Positions 46,641 through 58,038 of a stretch of 64,000 bases of DNA are shown one piece after another (positions within the stretch are counted from its first letter, which is position 1; each line of letters opens with the position of its first letter). The notes below the pieces were generated by a model that saw only the letters and a program-made list of their open reading frames with translations, was not told the origin of the DNA and did no database searches. Source of the DNA: an uncultured Acidobacteriota bacterium (GTDB lineage: Bacteria; Acidobacteriota; Blastocatellia; RBC074); the NCBI GenBank assembly GCA_902825875.1, contig CADECP010000017.1, positions 1 to 64,000 of the forward strand, read 5' to 3'. The position numbers were made by a program, and so were the translations under genes.

Positions 46641-49274
46641 TTATTCGTGGCGCAGCGCCATCAGCGGATCCACTTTCGTCGCCCGCCGAGCCGGGATCCA
46701 ACACGCCAGCAATGATACGGCGGCCAACAAGAAGGCAACACCGGCGAAGGTCAGCGGATCGGTCACGCTCACGCCGTACAACAACGATTGCAACAAGCGC
46801 GTAAGGAGCATCGCCGCCAACAAACCCAAAGCGATGCCGATGCCTGTCAGCCGCAAGCCTTGTCGCAAGATCAGCCGCAACACCGATCGCCGCGGAGCGC
46901 CGAGCGCCATCCGAATGCCGATTTCGTGCGTGCGCTGTGAAACGGTGTACGCCATCACGCCGTAAATCCCCACACTCGCCAGCAGCAAGGCCAGCGCGGC
47001 AAAACTGCCAAGCAAAAGCAGATTGAAACGACGCGGCGCAATTGAGTTCGCAATCACGTCTTCCATCGTACGCAGGCTGGCAAGCGGTTGCGCGGCATCT
47101 ACTGACCAGACAGCCGTTTTGACGGCATTTGCCACGCTGAGCGGATCGCCTGCGGTGCGCACGACGAGGTTGTTGAAGTTGTTCGGAAACTGCGCGAACG
47201 GCCAGTAAATCATCGGGCGAATGTCGGCATCGAGGCCATCGCTTTTGACATCGCCGACCACGCCGACGACTTCGCCCGTCAGCGGATCGCCCCAATCTTT
47301 CATCGTCACGCGGCGACCGATGGGGCTTTCGTTCGGCCAATACCGGCGCGCCATTTCTTCGTTGATAATCATCACGCGCGGAGCATTTTCGTCGTCGCGT
47401 TCCGCGAAGGCGCGCCCCGCGCGCAACGGAATCGCCAACGTGCGAAAGAAATTCGCGTCCACGCTGCGGATGTCGGCAAGCGGTTCTTTTTCGCCATTCA
47501 CGGACGGTCGCCCTTCAACCGCAAAGCTTGTCGCCGCCCCGCCACTAAAGGGTAAAGCCGTCGTTGTGCTTGCCGCGACGACGCCGGGAATCGTGCTGAC
47601 GCGCTCCAGCATTTGCCGCACAAACGCTATCGAACGCGCGTCGTCGTCATATTTGGCAAACGGCAGCGTCACATTGACGGTCAACACATTCGTCGGATCA
47701 AAGCCGCGATTGAGCTGCATCAACTTCACAAAGCTGTTGATGAGCAGTCCCGCGCCAATCAACAGCACAAGCGTCAACGCGATTTCCGACACGACCAAAG
47801 CCTGCCGCAAGCGTCCGCGCGCTGTGCCTGTCGAACCGCGCCCGCCTTCTTTCAGCGTTGCGTGCAAGCCTTGTTTAGGCAGTTGCCAAACCGGCGCGAG
47901 ACCGAACAGCACGCCCGTCAACAACGAGATCAACAACGCAAAGCCCAGCACTTTTGCATCCACCGCGACTTCGTTGATGCGCGGAAAACTGGCGGGATCG
48001 AGCGTTGCAATCAGCTTCGTACCCCAGACAGCAAACAACGTTCCGACTACGCCGCCCAGGCCGGCCAGCAACACGCTTTCGGTCAGCAGTTGTCGCGCAA
48101 GCCGCAATCGTCCCGCGCCGAGCGCCGCGCGAATCGCCATTTCTTTTTCCCGCGATGCCGCGCGTGCGAGCAACAAATTCGCTACGTTCGCGCAGGCAAT
48201 CAACAACAGAAACCCGACTGCGCCGAGCAACACCAACAACGCCGGACGCAGCGGCGCAACCAGACTGGCCTGCAAATTTTGCGCATTGATTTTCAAGTTC
48301 GGATCAACGCCGGGATGTTGTTGTTCGATGCGCGCGGCCATCACCTCCAACTCCGCTTCGGCCTGTGCCTGCGTCGCATTGGGCCTCAATCGTCCGACGA
48401 CTTGCAGCAAATGCGAACGCCGATTGTTACGCAGCGAACCGCCCGCGCGCAGCGGAATCCAGAGCTTTGCTTGCCCCGGAAATGCAAAGCCCGGTGGCAT
48501 CACACCAACGACGGTCGTGCTGTTGCCGCTAACCTGAATCGTTTTGCCGATAATTGTTTCGTCACTCCCAAACCGGCTTTGCCAAAGCGCGTGACTGAGC
48601 AACACGACTGGCGCGGCATTCGGCTGATCTTCCTCTTTTGTGAACGTGCGCCCGCGCAACGGGGTCGCGCCCAACGTCGCAAAGTAATTCGCCGACACCA
48701 TCGTGCCCGCGACTTGCTCCGGCTCACCGTTGTCGGTCAACGTCGCAAACCAAAAGCGCGAAGCCGCGATGGAGGCAAGCGTTTCCGACTGCTCGCCCAA
48801 ATCCAGAAAGTTCGCGTAGGAAAACTGTGCTGTCGTAATCTCCGAGCCGTTATGCGCCTCGCCAATGCGCACCACACGTTCGGCGTTGTTGAGCGGCAGC
48901 GGTCGCAGCAGCACCGCATTCACCACGCTGAAAATCAACGTCGTCGAGCCGATGCCCAACGCCAGCGCGAGCACGGCAACAACGGTAAAACTCGGCTGCG
49001 TGCGCAGCATCCGAAAACCTAATCGCAAGTCTTGAAACATTTCGTCCTCCAGTCTTCGGGGTTGCAACAGCAACGCATCGGTAAAAGCACCGAGCGAGCG
49101 CCGCAGCAAATCAAGTTTGGTTTTCCAGTTCAGGTTGTCCCATTCGGCCAGCAAAGTTTCGCGGCAACGCAACTCCGCTTCCCATTCCTGCCGCCAATCG
49201 GCGCGCAAGCGTCGCGGCACAAACGAGCCGATGAAGCGAATCAACCACAAATGAATTCTTCTGGTATTCCGCAT
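46641..49274 (-). CDS. ADOP-type large permease (3rd of three)
   Basis: About 877 aa. The N-terminal prefix [41 protein letters not shown] is the ADOP signature; then a MacB-type periplasmic domain lies between TM helices ([20 protein letters not shown]), followed by FtsX-like TM blocks ([37 protein letters not shown]). About eight TM helices in two blocks. ADOP proteins are lone MacB/FtsX-like permeases without ATPase genes. The ATG at 49274 (MRNTRR) is chosen because GGAAGG precedes it. It is the last gene of the padR operon. Its substrate, often thought to be toxic compounds, is unknown. Confidence 0.86.
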   Translation of the reverse strand: MRNTRRIHLWLIRFIGSFVPRRLRADWRQEWEAELRCRETLLAEWDNLNWKTKLDLLRRSLGAFTDALLLQPRRLEDEMFQDLRLGFRMLRTQPSFTVVAVLALALGIGSTTLIFSVVNAVLLRPLPLNNAERVVRIGEAHNGSEITTAQFSYANFLDLGEQSETLASIAASRFWFATLTDNGEPEQVAGTMVSANYFATLGATPLRGRTFTKEEDQPNAAPVVLLSHALWQSRFGSDETIIGKTIQVSGNSTTVVGVMPPGFAFPGQAKLWIPLRAGGSLRNNRRSHLLQVVGRLRPNATQAQAEAELEVMAARIEQQHPGVDPNLKINAQNLQASLVAPLRPALLVLLGAVGFLLLIACANVANLLLARAASREKEMAIRAALGAGRLRLARQLLTESVLLAGLGGVVGTLFAVWGTKLIATLDPASFPRINEVAVDAKVLGFALLISLLTGVLFGLAPVWQLPKQGLHATLKEGGRGSTGTARGRLRQALVVSEIALTLVLLIGAGLLINSFVKLMQLNRGFDPTNVLTVNVTLPFAKYDDDARSIAFVRQMLERVSTIPGVVAASTTTALPFSGGAATSFAVEGRPSVNGEKEPLADIRSVDANFFRTLAIPLRAGRAFAERDDENAPRVMIINEEMARRYWPNESPIGRRVTMKDWGDPLTGEVVGVVGDVKSDGLDADIRPMIYWPFAQFPNNFNNLVVRTAGDPLSVANAVKTAVWSVDAAQPLASLRTMEDVIANSIAPRRFNLLLLGSFAALALLLASVGIYGVMAYTVSQRTHEIGIRMALGAPRRSVLRLILRQGLRLTGIGIALGLLAAMLLTRLLQSLLYGVSVTDPLTFAGVAFLLAAVSLLACWIPARRATKVDPLMALRHE

Positions 49275-49287
49275 TCCGCCTTCCAAC

Positions 49288-52125
49288 TCAGTCGTGACGC
49301 AATGCGATCATCGGGTCTACGCGCGTCGCCCGGCGCGCGGGCAAATACGTCGCCAACAATGTCACCAGTATCAAACACAGCGAAACGCCGCCAAATGTCA
49401 GCGGATCGAAGGGGCTTAAATCCAGCAAGATGGACGCCAGCAAACGCGCAATGGCTGCGCCGCCCAACAAACCGATCAGAATGCCCAAGCTTATCAATCG
49501 CATTCCCTGTTTGATGAAGAGCGTTTGAATGCCGCGCGGTTCCGCGCCCAAAGCCACGCGGATGCCGATTTCGCGCGTGCGTTGAGCGACATGAAAAGAC
49601 ATCACTCCGTAAAGCCCAATGACGGCCAGCGCCAACGCCACCAGCCCCAACACAATGGCCAGATTGGCGGCAATGGTGAATGGCGTGGTTTGCGCTTTCA
49701 ACCATTCCGAGGTTGCTTTCATGGCCACCGTCGCGTTTGGATTGAGCGCGGCAATTTCCATTGGCAGGTTCGCCATCACACGGTTGGCGTCAGTTTTTGT
49801 TCGCACCAACAGTTGCTCGGCGTTGTGGGCGCCGGGACGGAACGGCAGGTAAAGGAAGGAACCGTCGTGGCGGATGACCAATCCCTGAATGGTGTCGCGC
49901 GTGACGCCAATCACCTGATAAACGGGAAAATTCGCGGGCGCGACGGATTCTGTGTTTGATGGCGTCGCCGCATTGTCGGGCTGTTTTTCCTGACCTGCTT
50001 CAATGCCGATTGATTGTCCAAGCGCCTGACCGGGATCGTTGAAATGCGGCCAGAGTTTGCGGACGGCAGTTGCGCTGACGACAACCACGCGCGCGCCCGA
50101 ATTCGCTTCTTGTTCGGTGAAATTCCGCCCGCGCAACAGACGAACGCCGAGCGTTTCCAGATGCGTCGCCGAAACAATGTCGTAACCAGCTCCCAGCAAA
50201 TTCATGGCGTCCGTTTGACCCGGCAAGGCGACGGCGGTTTCGGCCACCGGGCCGGCAAGCGGCATACGCGATGCGCGACTGACCGATTGCACGTCGGGCA
50301 AGGCGCGCAATCGGGCTTCAAGCTGTTGGCGCAGCGTTTCAGTTTGCCGCGCGTTGGCGTTTCCCAAATCCGCCTCGACGGTAAAAAGCCGCGCGGTTTC
50401 ATATCCGGTGTCAACGGTTTGCAGTTTTTGCAAATTGCGCGCAAGCAATCCTGCGCTGACCAGCAGGATCAGCGAAAAAGCCAGTTGCAAAACAATCAAC
50501 CCGTTGCGAAGCCGCGATTGGCTCAGATGTTGGCCGAAAACCGAACCTTCGCCTTTCAGAGCCAACGTCAAATTCGGACGCGACGCTTGCCACGCCGGAG
50601 CCAGTCCCGCCGCGACGCCCGCCATCAGCGCCATCAACATCGTAAAGCCGAAGACGCGAAAATCAGGCTCCAGGTTGATCGCCATCGAAGCCCGAAAAAT
50701 TGGAGAAATCGGAAATTGCGCCAGCAGCAACGGGTACAACACGCTGAGCGTCCACCAGGCCAAGGCCAGTCCGAGCGCGCTGCCTGCCGATGCAATCAAC
50801 AGGCTTTCCGTCAGCAATTGGCGAATAATGCGCCAGCGCGTGGCTCCCAATGCCAACCGCGTGGCGATTTCTTTTTGCCGCCGCGCCGCGCGCGCCAGCA
50901 TCAGGTTGGCTACGTTGGCGCAGGCAATCAGCAAAACCAAGACTACAGACAGCGGCAAAATCAGAAAAACCTGAGCCGCGTTTTCGTCGTCATCCATGGA
51001 AACGAATCCGGGAGCGCGATTCAATTTCACGGCCACATTGCGATTTTCGCCGTGCCGGACGCCCGCATATTCGCGCGCCAGTTGCGCCGTCAATTGACTT
51101 AATTCAGCCTGCGCCTGCCCCACCGTCACGCCAGGTTTCAACCGTCCCAGCATATTGAAACCGTCCAGATTGCGGTCTGTGTGCCAGCTTTGCGCTTCCG
51201 GCGATTCCGTCTGGCTCAACGCCGCGCGCATCATCAACGGCAACCAGACTGTAGGTCGGTTCGGCGTTGTGCCGATGAATTCTTTGTTTGTCACGCCTAC
51301 GATTACGAATGGTTGGCCGGCTAGCCGTATGGTTCGCCCAATCGCTTGCGGATCGCTTTTGAAAGCCATTTCCCAGAAATAATGACTCAACACAGCCACC
51401 GGATGCGTGTTCGGCGTGCGCTCTTCTTCGGGCAGAAATCCGCGCCCCAACGCCATTTCCGCGCCGAGCAGATGGAAATAATTGGCCGTCACCAACTGGC
51501 ATTTCACAGCTCCGAAATCTTCGCGTTGAGGCTGCGTCGCGCCCGTTGCCGCATTCTGTTGAGCGTGTTCAATCCCCAATGTCGCAGCCATTTCGCTCAT
51601 CAATGTCAAACCGACCAAAGTCTGCGAACGCGCGACATAATCTTGATAATCGGGGAATGAAAAACGACGCGCTCGCTGGCCCGGTTCGCCAACGCCGCGC
51701 GCTTCAAACAGGTTTCCAGCGTCTTTTAATGGCAAAGGTTTCAACACCAGAGCATTGAAGACGGTGAACAACGCCGTGTTCACTCCAATTCCAAAAGCCA
51801 GCGTCAAAATGACGATGGCGCTGAAGCCCGGATTTTTGAACAGCATCTTTATGCCGAAACGTATGTCCTGAATCATCTCGTCCTCCCACCTTCTTGGTTG
51901 TAAAAGCAGCGCATCCCAAAACGCGCCAAAGCTGCGTCGCCACAGATCAAGTTTGTTTTGCCAATTGAGCTTGTCCCACTGTGCCAGCAGGGCTTCGCGG
52001 TAGTGCAATTCGGCTACCCACTCCTGCCGCCAGTCGGCGCGCAAACGGCGCGGCACGATCAGGCCGACGAAGCGGATCAGCCAGAGCCAGAAGCGAAATC
52101 GGTTTGGTTTTATCATCCCTGTCAT
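49288..52125 (-). CDS. ADOP-type large permease (2nd of three)
   Basis: About 945 aa with the same layout as its neighbours: N-terminal [20 protein letters not shown] and [19 protein letters not shown] prefix, MacB-type periplasmic domain ([16 protein letters not shown]), and two FtsX TM blocks with [20 protein letters not shown] near the end. The ATG at 52125 lies seven bases after the first permease's stop; a TTG at 52131 is also possible. It is somewhat longer because of an insert in the second periplasmic part (near residue 730). Function as for the other ADOP permeases. Confidence 0.86.
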   Translation of the reverse strand: MTGMIKPNRFRFWLWLIRFVGLIVPRRLRADWRQEWVAELHYREALLAQWDKLNWQNKLDLWRRSFGAFWDALLLQPRRWEDEMIQDIRFGIKMLFKNPGFSAIVILTLAFGIGVNTALFTVFNALVLKPLPLKDAGNLFEARGVGEPGQRARRFSFPDYQDYVARSQTLVGLTLMSEMAATLGIEHAQQNAATGATQPQREDFGAVKCQLVTANYFHLLGAEMALGRGFLPEEERTPNTHPVAVLSHYFWEMAFKSDPQAIGRTIRLAGQPFVIVGVTNKEFIGTTPNRPTVWLPLMMRAALSQTESPEAQSWHTDRNLDGFNMLGRLKPGVTVGQAQAELSQLTAQLAREYAGVRHGENRNVAVKLNRAPGFVSMDDDENAAQVFLILPLSVVLVLLIACANVANLMLARAARRQKEIATRLALGATRWRIIRQLLTESLLIASAGSALGLALAWWTLSVLYPLLLAQFPISPIFRASMAINLEPDFRVFGFTMLMALMAGVAAGLAPAWQASRPNLTLALKGEGSVFGQHLSQSRLRNGLIVLQLAFSLILLVSAGLLARNLQKLQTVDTGYETARLFTVEADLGNANARQTETLRQQLEARLRALPDVQSVSRASRMPLAGPVAETAVALPGQTDAMNLLGAGYDIVSATHLETLGVRLLRGRNFTEQEANSGARVVVVSATAVRKLWPHFNDPGQALGQSIGIEAGQEKQPDNAATPSNTESVAPANFPVYQVIGVTRDTIQGLVIRHDGSFLYLPFRPGAHNAEQLLVRTKTDANRVMANLPMEIAALNPNATVAMKATSEWLKAQTTPFTIAANLAIVLGLVALALAVIGLYGVMSFHVAQRTREIGIRVALGAEPRGIQTLFIKQGMRLISLGILIGLLGGAAIARLLASILLDLSPFDPLTFGGVSLCLILVTLLATYLPARRATRVDPMIALRHD

Positions 52126-52131
52126 AGGCAA

Positions 52132-54807
52132 TCACTCGTGACGCAGGGCGACCAGCGGATCAACCCGTGTCGCGCGACGTGCCGGTACAAGACAGGCCAG
52201 CAGCGCCACCGCCGTCAGCAACAAGGCAATGACTACAAACGTCAGCGGATCGGTCGCGCTTACCCCGTAAAGCATCTGCGCCAGCAATCGGGTCAATGCC
52301 AGCGCGGCGATCAAGCCCAGCGCCACGCCGCTGAGCGCCATTTTCATGCCGTGGCCCAGGACCAGCCGCAGCACATCCCCTCGTTGCGCGCCCAGCGCCA
52401 GGCGGATGCCGAGTTCGTGCGTTCGTTGGCCGACCAAATACGAAATCACGCCGTAAAGCCCAATGCTGGCCATCAGCAACGCTACGGCAGCAAAGGCGTT
52501 TAGCAGGATCATGGAAAAACGCTGGCGGCTGAGCGAATCGGCAACCACTTCGTTCAACGTTTGCGGGCCAGAAATGATGTTCTGGCCGTTCTGGCTTTGG
52601 ATGGCGTGGCGTACGGAATCGAAAATTGCTGATCCGGCTTTTCCGCTGATTCCTTCGGCACGGATGACAACGCCCACACCGGAAGGATTTCCCTCCACTT
52701 GCCGGAAGGGCAGATAAAGCTGCGATTGAAGCGATTGCTTGTCGTCTGCATCCAAACTCCATTGCTTGACGTGGCCAACCACGCCTACGATTTGGAACGG
52801 ATCGTCGTCATCTCCAAGATTGATTCGTTTTCCAATGGGGTTTTCGCCAGGGAAATGTTTGCGGGCAAAGGCTTCGTCAATCACTGCGACCGATGGAGCG
52901 CCTTCTTCATCCTGATTGGTGAAAAAACGCCCCTGTTTGATCGGAATACTCAGTGCCGTCAGATAGCCGGGTTCGACGCGGTACACCACAGACATCTGCA
53001 TTTCGCTGGTGCTGGCAGGTTTGGGCCGGTCATCGCGCCAGAAATACAGATCGTCTACGCCCTGCAAAGGAGCCGCGCCCGTAGAGAAGGAGGCAGCTTT
53101 TACGCCGGGGATGGCGTTCAGTTTTTCGCTGAGATCACGCAAATTGGCGCGCGCCGCTTCCGGGCTGACCCCGCGCATGGACGGCGGAAAGTTCAATCCA
53201 AAGGTCAACACATTGTCCGGCTGAAAGCCCGGATCAACGTTCCAGAGCGCGCCGAGGCTGCGAATCATCAAGCCCGCGCCGATCAGCAGGACCAGCGCCA
53301 GCGCCATTTCCACAGCGACCAGCGCGCCTTGCGCGCGATGACGTGCGCCGCTGGCTCCGCGTCCGCCTTCTTTCAGCGTTTCGGACAAACGCCACTGCGA
53401 AGACTTTAGCGCCGGAGCCAAGCCCGCCAGCACGCCCGTCAGCACCGAAATGGCCAGGGTGAAAATCAGAACGCGGCTGTCCAATCCAATTTCTTCCGCG
53501 CGCGGCAACCCGGCGGGCAAAGCGGCCAGCGCAGCTTTTGTTCCCCAGGCCGCAAGCGCCAATCCCAGTCCGCCGCCAAGCAGTGACAGCAACAGGCTTT
53601 CGGTCAACATTTGCCGCAGCAATCGCCACTGGCCAGCGCCCAGCGCGGCACGAATGGCAAATTCGCGTGTTCTGCCGGTCGAACGCGCCAGCAACAGATT
53701 GCTGACATTGACGCACGCGATCAGCAGCACGAATCCAACTGCGCCCAGCAGCATCCACAAAATCGGCCCGACATCGCCAACCAATCTTTGTTTGAGCGGA
53801 ACGAGCGCAGCGCCATTGCCGCGATTGGCATCGGGATAAGCTTCGGCCAGTCTGCGCATGACGCCGTCCAAATCGGCTTGCGCTTGCGCCAGCGTGACAC
53901 CGGATTTCAGCCGGCCAATGCCATGCAAATTTAACGCGGCGCTACGATTCTGCAAGCCGGGATTGTTCCACTGGCCCATCGGCACATACACATCCGTGCC
54001 GCGATACAAACTGAAGCTGGCCGGAAGCACGCCGATAATCGCGTAGCTTTTGTCATCCAGCGTCAGGCTTTTGCCAATCGCATCCGGCGAAGCATTGAAT
54101 TTGCGTTGCCAAAGCTCCGCGCTGATCAGCACCACAGGGCCTGCGCCGCGTTCATCTTCGCCGGGCGCGAAATTGCGCCCCAGCGCTGGCTGAACTCCCA
54201 GCACAGAGAAAAACTCTGCTGTGATCCGCCGTCCCTGCACCTGCTCGGGTTCGCCCGTGCCCAGCAAGCTGAAGCTGGAACCGCGCGAAAGCGCCATTGC
54301 CGAAAATGTCTGGTTCTCTTTTTTCCAATCCAGAAAGTTGGGGTAGGGAATTGCGCCGGTTGCGAAATTCGGTTTGCTCTGGTGCAGCGTGATCAGTTGA
54401 TCCGGCTGCGGATAAGGCAACGGATTCAGCAGCACGCCGTTGACCACTGAAAACAGCGCCGCATTCGCGCCAATGCCGAGCGCCAGCGTCAACACTATCA
54501 CGACGGTAAAGCCGGGATTTTTCATCAACATTCGCGTGCCATATCGTAAGTCTTGAAACATTTCGTCCTCCAGTCTTTTTGGTTGCAGCCACAGCGCATC
54601 GGTGAATGCGCCGAAGCTGCGTCGCCACAAATCCAGTTTGGTTTTCCAGTTGAGCTTGTCCCACTCGGCCAGCAACGTTTCGCGGTGACGCAGTTCGGCT
54701 TCCCACTCCTGCCGCCAATCGGCGCGCAGTCGTTGCGGCACGATCACGCCGATCAAACGGATCAGAGCCAAATGCGGCTTGGAGAAGCGAGAAAATGAAT
54801 CGTGCAT
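52132..54807 (-). CDS. ADOP-type large permease (1st of three)
   Basis: 891 aa. The prefix [45 protein letters not shown] is the ADOP N-terminal signature; the periplasmic part has RRITAEFFSVLGVQPALGRNF, and the C-terminal FtsX block has QRTHELGIRLALGAQRGDVLRLV. Its start ATG follows the padR stop by 10 bases, with GAGG in between. The three ADOP copies are clearly homologous but not near-identical, so the duplications are not recent. Confidence 0.87.
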   Translation of the reverse strand: MHDSFSRFSKPHLALIRLIGVIVPQRLRADWRQEWEAELRHRETLLAEWDKLNWKTKLDLWRRSFGAFTDALWLQPKRLEDEMFQDLRYGTRMLMKNPGFTVVIVLTLALGIGANAALFSVVNGVLLNPLPYPQPDQLITLHQSKPNFATGAIPYPNFLDWKKENQTFSAMALSRGSSFSLLGTGEPEQVQGRRITAEFFSVLGVQPALGRNFAPGEDERGAGPVVLISAELWQRKFNASPDAIGKSLTLDDKSYAIIGVLPASFSLYRGTDVYVPMGQWNNPGLQNRSAALNLHGIGRLKSGVTLAQAQADLDGVMRRLAEAYPDANRGNGAALVPLKQRLVGDVGPILWMLLGAVGFVLLIACVNVSNLLLARSTGRTREFAIRAALGAGQWRLLRQMLTESLLLSLLGGGLGLALAAWGTKAALAALPAGLPRAEEIGLDSRVLIFTLAISVLTGVLAGLAPALKSSQWRLSETLKEGGRGASGARHRAQGALVAVEMALALVLLIGAGLMIRSLGALWNVDPGFQPDNVLTFGLNFPPSMRGVSPEAARANLRDLSEKLNAIPGVKAASFSTGAAPLQGVDDLYFWRDDRPKPASTSEMQMSVVYRVEPGYLTALSIPIKQGRFFTNQDEEGAPSVAVIDEAFARKHFPGENPIGKRINLGDDDDPFQIVGVVGHVKQWSLDADDKQSLQSQLYLPFRQVEGNPSGVGVVIRAEGISGKAGSAIFDSVRHAIQSQNGQNIISGPQTLNEVVADSLSRQRFSMILLNAFAAVALLMASIGLYGVISYLVGQRTHELGIRLALGAQRGDVLRLVLGHGMKMALSGVALGLIAALALTRLLAQMLYGVSATDPLTFVVIALLLTAVALLACLVPARRATRVDPLVALRHE

Positions 54808-54817
54808 TGCTGATGCC

Positions 54818-55144
54818 TCAAGCGCGCGAAGTTTTTGGTTTGTCGGTTTTGGGTTCTTGAGTTTGTTCCAGCAGGCGATAACGACTACGGGCTTCGGCCA
54901 GAGCGTCTCGGCCTTCGCGGGTCAGCTCGTAGTATTTGCGTGGCGGCCTGGCTTCTTCCTGCGCGATGCTGTGTTTTTCCCACTTTGAACGCACGTAACA
55001 CGCATCTTCCAATCGCCTGAGCGCCGGATACACCGTGCCGCTCGGCAAACCGGTTACATCCATAATGTCGAAACCGTACTGATACCCGTTGTCCAGCGCC
55101 TGCAAAATGACAGCCGCCGCAAACGAAAGAAAACTTTTGCCCAT
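54818..55144 (-). CDS. PadR family transcriptional regulator
   Basis: 108-aa winged-helix repressor: [20 protein letters not shown], then [20 protein letters not shown] as the wing region and [20 protein letters not shown]. PadR-type regulators often control transporter genes, and in Acidobacteriota are found next to ADOP permeases. The gene heads the operon and a consensus-like promoter lies just upstream (55186-55215), so it probably controls itself and the permeases. Confidence 0.9.
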   Translation of the reverse strand: MGKSFLSFAAAVILQALDNGYQYGFDIMDVTGLPSGTVYPALRRLEDACYVRSKWEKHSIAQEEARPPRKYYELTREGRDALAEARSRYRLLEQTQEPKTDKPKTSRA

Positions 55145-55185
55145 AAAGGTGAACTCCGAATTTTGGATTGCTATCTCGTTTGCGG

Positions 55186-55215
55186 CTTATATCGTTTGCT
55201 ACATAGCCCTGTCAA
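55186..55215 (-). promoter_or_regulatory. Promoter of the padR-ADOP operon with possible operator
   Basis: On the minus strand TTGACA (55210-55215) and TATAAG (55186-55191) are separated by 18 bases, a near-consensus -35/-10 pair. The spacer includes the partly symmetric TATGTAGC-AAAC-GATATA, a possible PadR operator overlapping the -10. It lies about 42 bases before the padR ATG. Confidence 0.6.
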
Positions 55216-55575
55216 CAAACAAATTTACAGAATGGAGAGAAAAAGACGGTAAAGTGGTTGTTGTGAGTGGGAAACCCGATTTCATCGCAAAGGTTCAATA
55301 CTGCCTGCCTGGATTATTACAATAGTCATTGGTGAGACTTTCGCGGCATCACTTTCTCAACCATAAACGGCCAAAATAAGAGCAAGCAACACTGAGACAT
55401 TCTTTTTCGACAGGCCGAACAAGATTTTCGGCAGGATTTACAGGTGCCTCAATTTCAACAAGGTTCTGGTCAGGTTTGAATCCTGCTCATCCTGAAACAA
55501 TCATGGCAATCCTGTTTCAAAGTTTTTTGCTCTGATCTAACTCTGCCCAAAAAGCAGAGTACAACCACGTTCCCA
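55216..55575. other. Spacer with degenerate repeat
   Basis: No convincing gene. The stretch 55430-55520 contains diverged copies of the GGCAGGATTTACAGG / AATCCTG motif also seen in the MITE-like element at 7584-7762. A short open frame at 55149-55325 reads through the padR promoter and is not counted. Confidence 0.45.
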
Positions 55576-56646
55576 ATGATGAGCTTTGACCAAATTCATT
55601 TCTACGCTTTGATTCGCAACCTTTGCTTCGACGCCGCGCTGTTTTTGCTGATGACCTGTGGCGTAACCATGAAAGTTCAGGCGCAACCGGCCACGCGCGC
55701 GGAAAGCATCGTTTCGCCTGCCTGGGTCAAGGCGCTGCTGGATTTTCAAACCGGCAACGGAGCACGCCCGAACGGATACACCACCAACCGGTTTGTCATT
55801 CTGGAAACCAGTTGGGCAACATTGGCCGACGCCAAAGATTACCGAACCGCGCATTTGCCAGGCGCGATTCACTTGAACACAGACGAATTGGAAAACGGTT
55901 ATCCGCGCTGGCTGTTGCGAACTTTGCCGGAGTTGCAGCGAGTGATCGGCGCGCACGGCATCACGCCCGAAACCACTGTCATCGTGTACGGCAAACAAAC
56001 CATCGCAGCGGCTCGCGTCTGGTGGGTGTTGAATTATGCGGGCCTCAAAGATGTGCGTGTGCTCAACGGAGGTTTGGCGGCTTGGATTGCGGCGGGATAC
56101 GCGACGGAAACCATTGCCCATCAGCCTCAGCCAGCGAAGTTTTCAGCACAGCCTCGCGCGGAATGGCTGGCAACGACAGAGCATGTTCGCCAGCAGTTCC
56201 GCTCGCGCCAAACCTTGCTGGCCGATGCGCGCAGCCAGGCCGAATTTCTGGGCGAACGTAGCGGTTACGAATACATGGATTTCAAGGGAAGGATTCCGAA
56301 CTCGATTTCCATCGGCGACGCGGATGATGCGGCCAGACTGTACGTGAACACGGATGGTTCGTTGCGCGAAGCCAACGAAATTCAGGCGCTGTGGAAAGCT
56401 GCCGGATTGGTGAACGATGGCCGCGAAGTGATCTTTTATTGCGGCAGCGGCTGGAGATCGAGCCTGGCATTTCTATATGCCTGGGCGTTGGGCTTCGACC
56501 GCATTCGCAATTACTCCGACGGCTGGGCAGGTTGGAGCACGACGTATTCTCCAGACCCACACGCCAAAGGCAGCACACCCGGCTGGCAACAACTACGAAC
56601 TGGAAACCCCACAGTTACTGGAACTCCCTCTGACGTTCGGAAATGA
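55576..56646 (+). CDS. Secreted two-domain rhodanese (sulfurtransferase)
   Basis: 356-aa protein with an N-terminal hydrophobic stretch (CFDAALFLLMTCGVTMKVQA) that looks like a signal peptide. Two rhodanese domains: the first with PGAIHLNTDELENGYPRWLL and VIVYGKQTIAAARVWWVLNY (inactive type, no Cys) and the second with EVIFYCGSGWRSS, whose Cys is the active-site sulfur carrier near residue 288. It would move sulfane sulfur, as thiosulfate or 3-mercaptopyruvate sulfurtransferases do. It converges with the gene at 56661. Confidence 0.84.
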   Translation: MMSFDQIHFYALIRNLCFDAALFLLMTCGVTMKVQAQPATRAESIVSPAWVKALLDFQTGNGARPNGYTTNRFVILETSWATLADAKDYRTAHLPGAIHLNTDELENGYPRWLLRTLPELQRVIGAHGITPETTVIVYGKQTIAAARVWWVLNYAGLKDVRVLNGGLAAWIAAGYATETIAHQPQPAKFSAQPRAEWLATTEHVRQQFRSRQTLLADARSQAEFLGERSGYEYMDFKGRIPNSISIGDADDAARLYVNTDGSLREANEIQALWKAAGLVNDGREVIFYCGSGWRSSLAFLYAWALGFDRIRNYSDGWAGWSTTYSPDPHAKGSTPGWQQLRTGNPTVTGTPSDVRK

Positions 56647-56660
56647 CCGAACGACTTGAT

Positions 56661-57911
56661 TCAATCGCCATACCGCCCGACGGTTCGCCATACTTCCACA
56701 ACGTTTTCGCCGCGCGTGCAGTACATGCGGTCGTAAAGGTTCACGTTCGGGTCGCAGTGAGGCACGATGAATTCGATGCGGTCGCCTAGTTTGATTTCGC
56801 GGCTGGGGTTTTGGAGCATCAAGGTTCCGTGTTCGTCGCTGCCTGCGGAAAAGGTCACGCCGGTAATTCCCTTCACGTCGGCGTCGAATTTGCGGTCTTT
56901 GGCAAAGGCTTTGATGCCGCAATCAAGCGTCGCGTGATCGTCGTAGGCTTTGCTGATGACCGTTCCCATCACTGTCAGCGCACAATTGAAATCGTCATAC
57001 GTTGCGCCGCTTTTGCCGCCCACCATTCGATACTCTTTGTCCATAAATACGTACGAGCCAACTTGCAACTCGGTCATTCCACTCAGTTCGGTATCAATGT
57101 TGTAAGTGCCGGTGCTGCCGCCGGACATGATCTCCACCGGCAAACCCAGCTTTTTCAGTTGGGCATAAGTTTCCAGCACGGGCGTCATGACTTTGGTTGA
57201 ATGATTGCGGCGAGCTTCAAACCCCGTGACGTGAGCCGACACGCCGGAATATCCGTGAATGCCGCCCAGTTTCAAACCGGGCAGTTTCGCCAATTGTTCG
57301 GCCAGTTTGATTGCCTGTTCGCCAGCCGGAACTCCTGTGCGACGACCGGCCGGATCAACATCCATCATCACATTCAGTTTGAGTTTGGCGGCAATTGCGG
57401 CTTCGCTGAGTTGCTGCGCGTGCGCCAGGTTATCCACCACAGTCATTGTGTCGGGCGCTCGACGAACGAGTTTCAGCAAGCGTTCGATCTTCGGTTTGCC
57501 GACAAGTTCCGAAGTAACCAGCAAGCCTTTGACGCCAGCGGTCGCCATCGCTTCGGCTTCGCGGATGGTGGCGACGCACAGGCCAATGGCTCCGGCTTTC
57601 ATCTGGCGATGAGCGACTTCGGGGCATTTGTGAGTTTTGCCGTGCGGGCGCAAATTGATCTTGGCGGCTTTGGCGTGAGCGGCCATCCTGGCAATGTTGG
57701 CTTCGAACAAATCCAGATCAAGCAGCAAACACGGCGTCGTCAAATCGGCTTTCGTAAGGCCATTCAAGCCTTTGCCTGACTTCAACCGGTCATCAAGTTC
57801 CGAATGCGTATAGCCGGTTTTCGGTTTGGCGACGATGAGTTCCGGCGCAACGGTTGAGGCCGCCGCCAAACCTAACGCTCCGCGCAAAACCTGCCGTCGA
57901 GATGTTTTCAT
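56661..57911 (-). CDS. Tat-exported DSD1/D-threonine aldolase-like PLP enzyme
   Basis: 416-aa fold-type III PLP enzyme. A twin-arginine signal (MKTSRRQVLRGALGLAAAST) is followed by the alanine-racemase-type barrel: PCLLLDLDLFEANIARMAAH, RPHGKTHKCPEVA with the PLP lysine, GGSTGTYNID and the metal-ligand HCDPNVNLYDRMYC near the end. D-threonine aldolases and D-serine dehydratases of this fold use PLP plus a metal. Most are cytoplasmic, so Tat export is unusual. The start 57911 is preceded by GGAGGG. Neighbours do not show its pathway. Confidence 0.82.
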   Translation of the reverse strand: MKTSRRQVLRGALGLAAASTVAPELIVAKPKTGYTHSELDDRLKSGKGLNGLTKADLTTPCLLLDLDLFEANIARMAAHAKAAKINLRPHGKTHKCPEVAHRQMKAGAIGLCVATIREAEAMATAGVKGLLVTSELVGKPKIERLLKLVRRAPDTMTVVDNLAHAQQLSEAAIAAKLKLNVMMDVDPAGRRTGVPAGEQAIKLAEQLAKLPGLKLGGIHGYSGVSAHVTGFEARRNHSTKVMTPVLETYAQLKKLGLPVEIMSGGSTGTYNIDTELSGMTELQVGSYVFMDKEYRMVGGKSGATYDDFNCALTVMGTVISKAYDDHATLDCGIKAFAKDRKFDADVKGITGVTFSAGSDEHGTLMLQNPSREIKLGDRIEFIVPHCDPNVNLYDRMYCTRGENVVEVWRTVGRYGD

Positions 57912-58038
57912 GTGTAAGCCCTCCGATTGATGTTGGATTGGTGACGGCATCAAAACTTAGCCGCCGCAGGCTGTCAAGAAAAGACCTGTGTGTTATCTTT
58001 CGCTCGGAATTAACAGGCGAACAAGGAGGTGAACAAAG

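Noticed and set aside
47613..49022. Plus-strand open frame rich in Arg and Gln
   Set aside because: Antisense to an ADOP permease; biased composition is a by-product of that.
55149..55325. Short plus-strand frame with a hydrophobic start (GTG)
   Set aside because: It reads through the padR promoter and overlaps the padR gene start; no good ribosome site, though it is not excluded.
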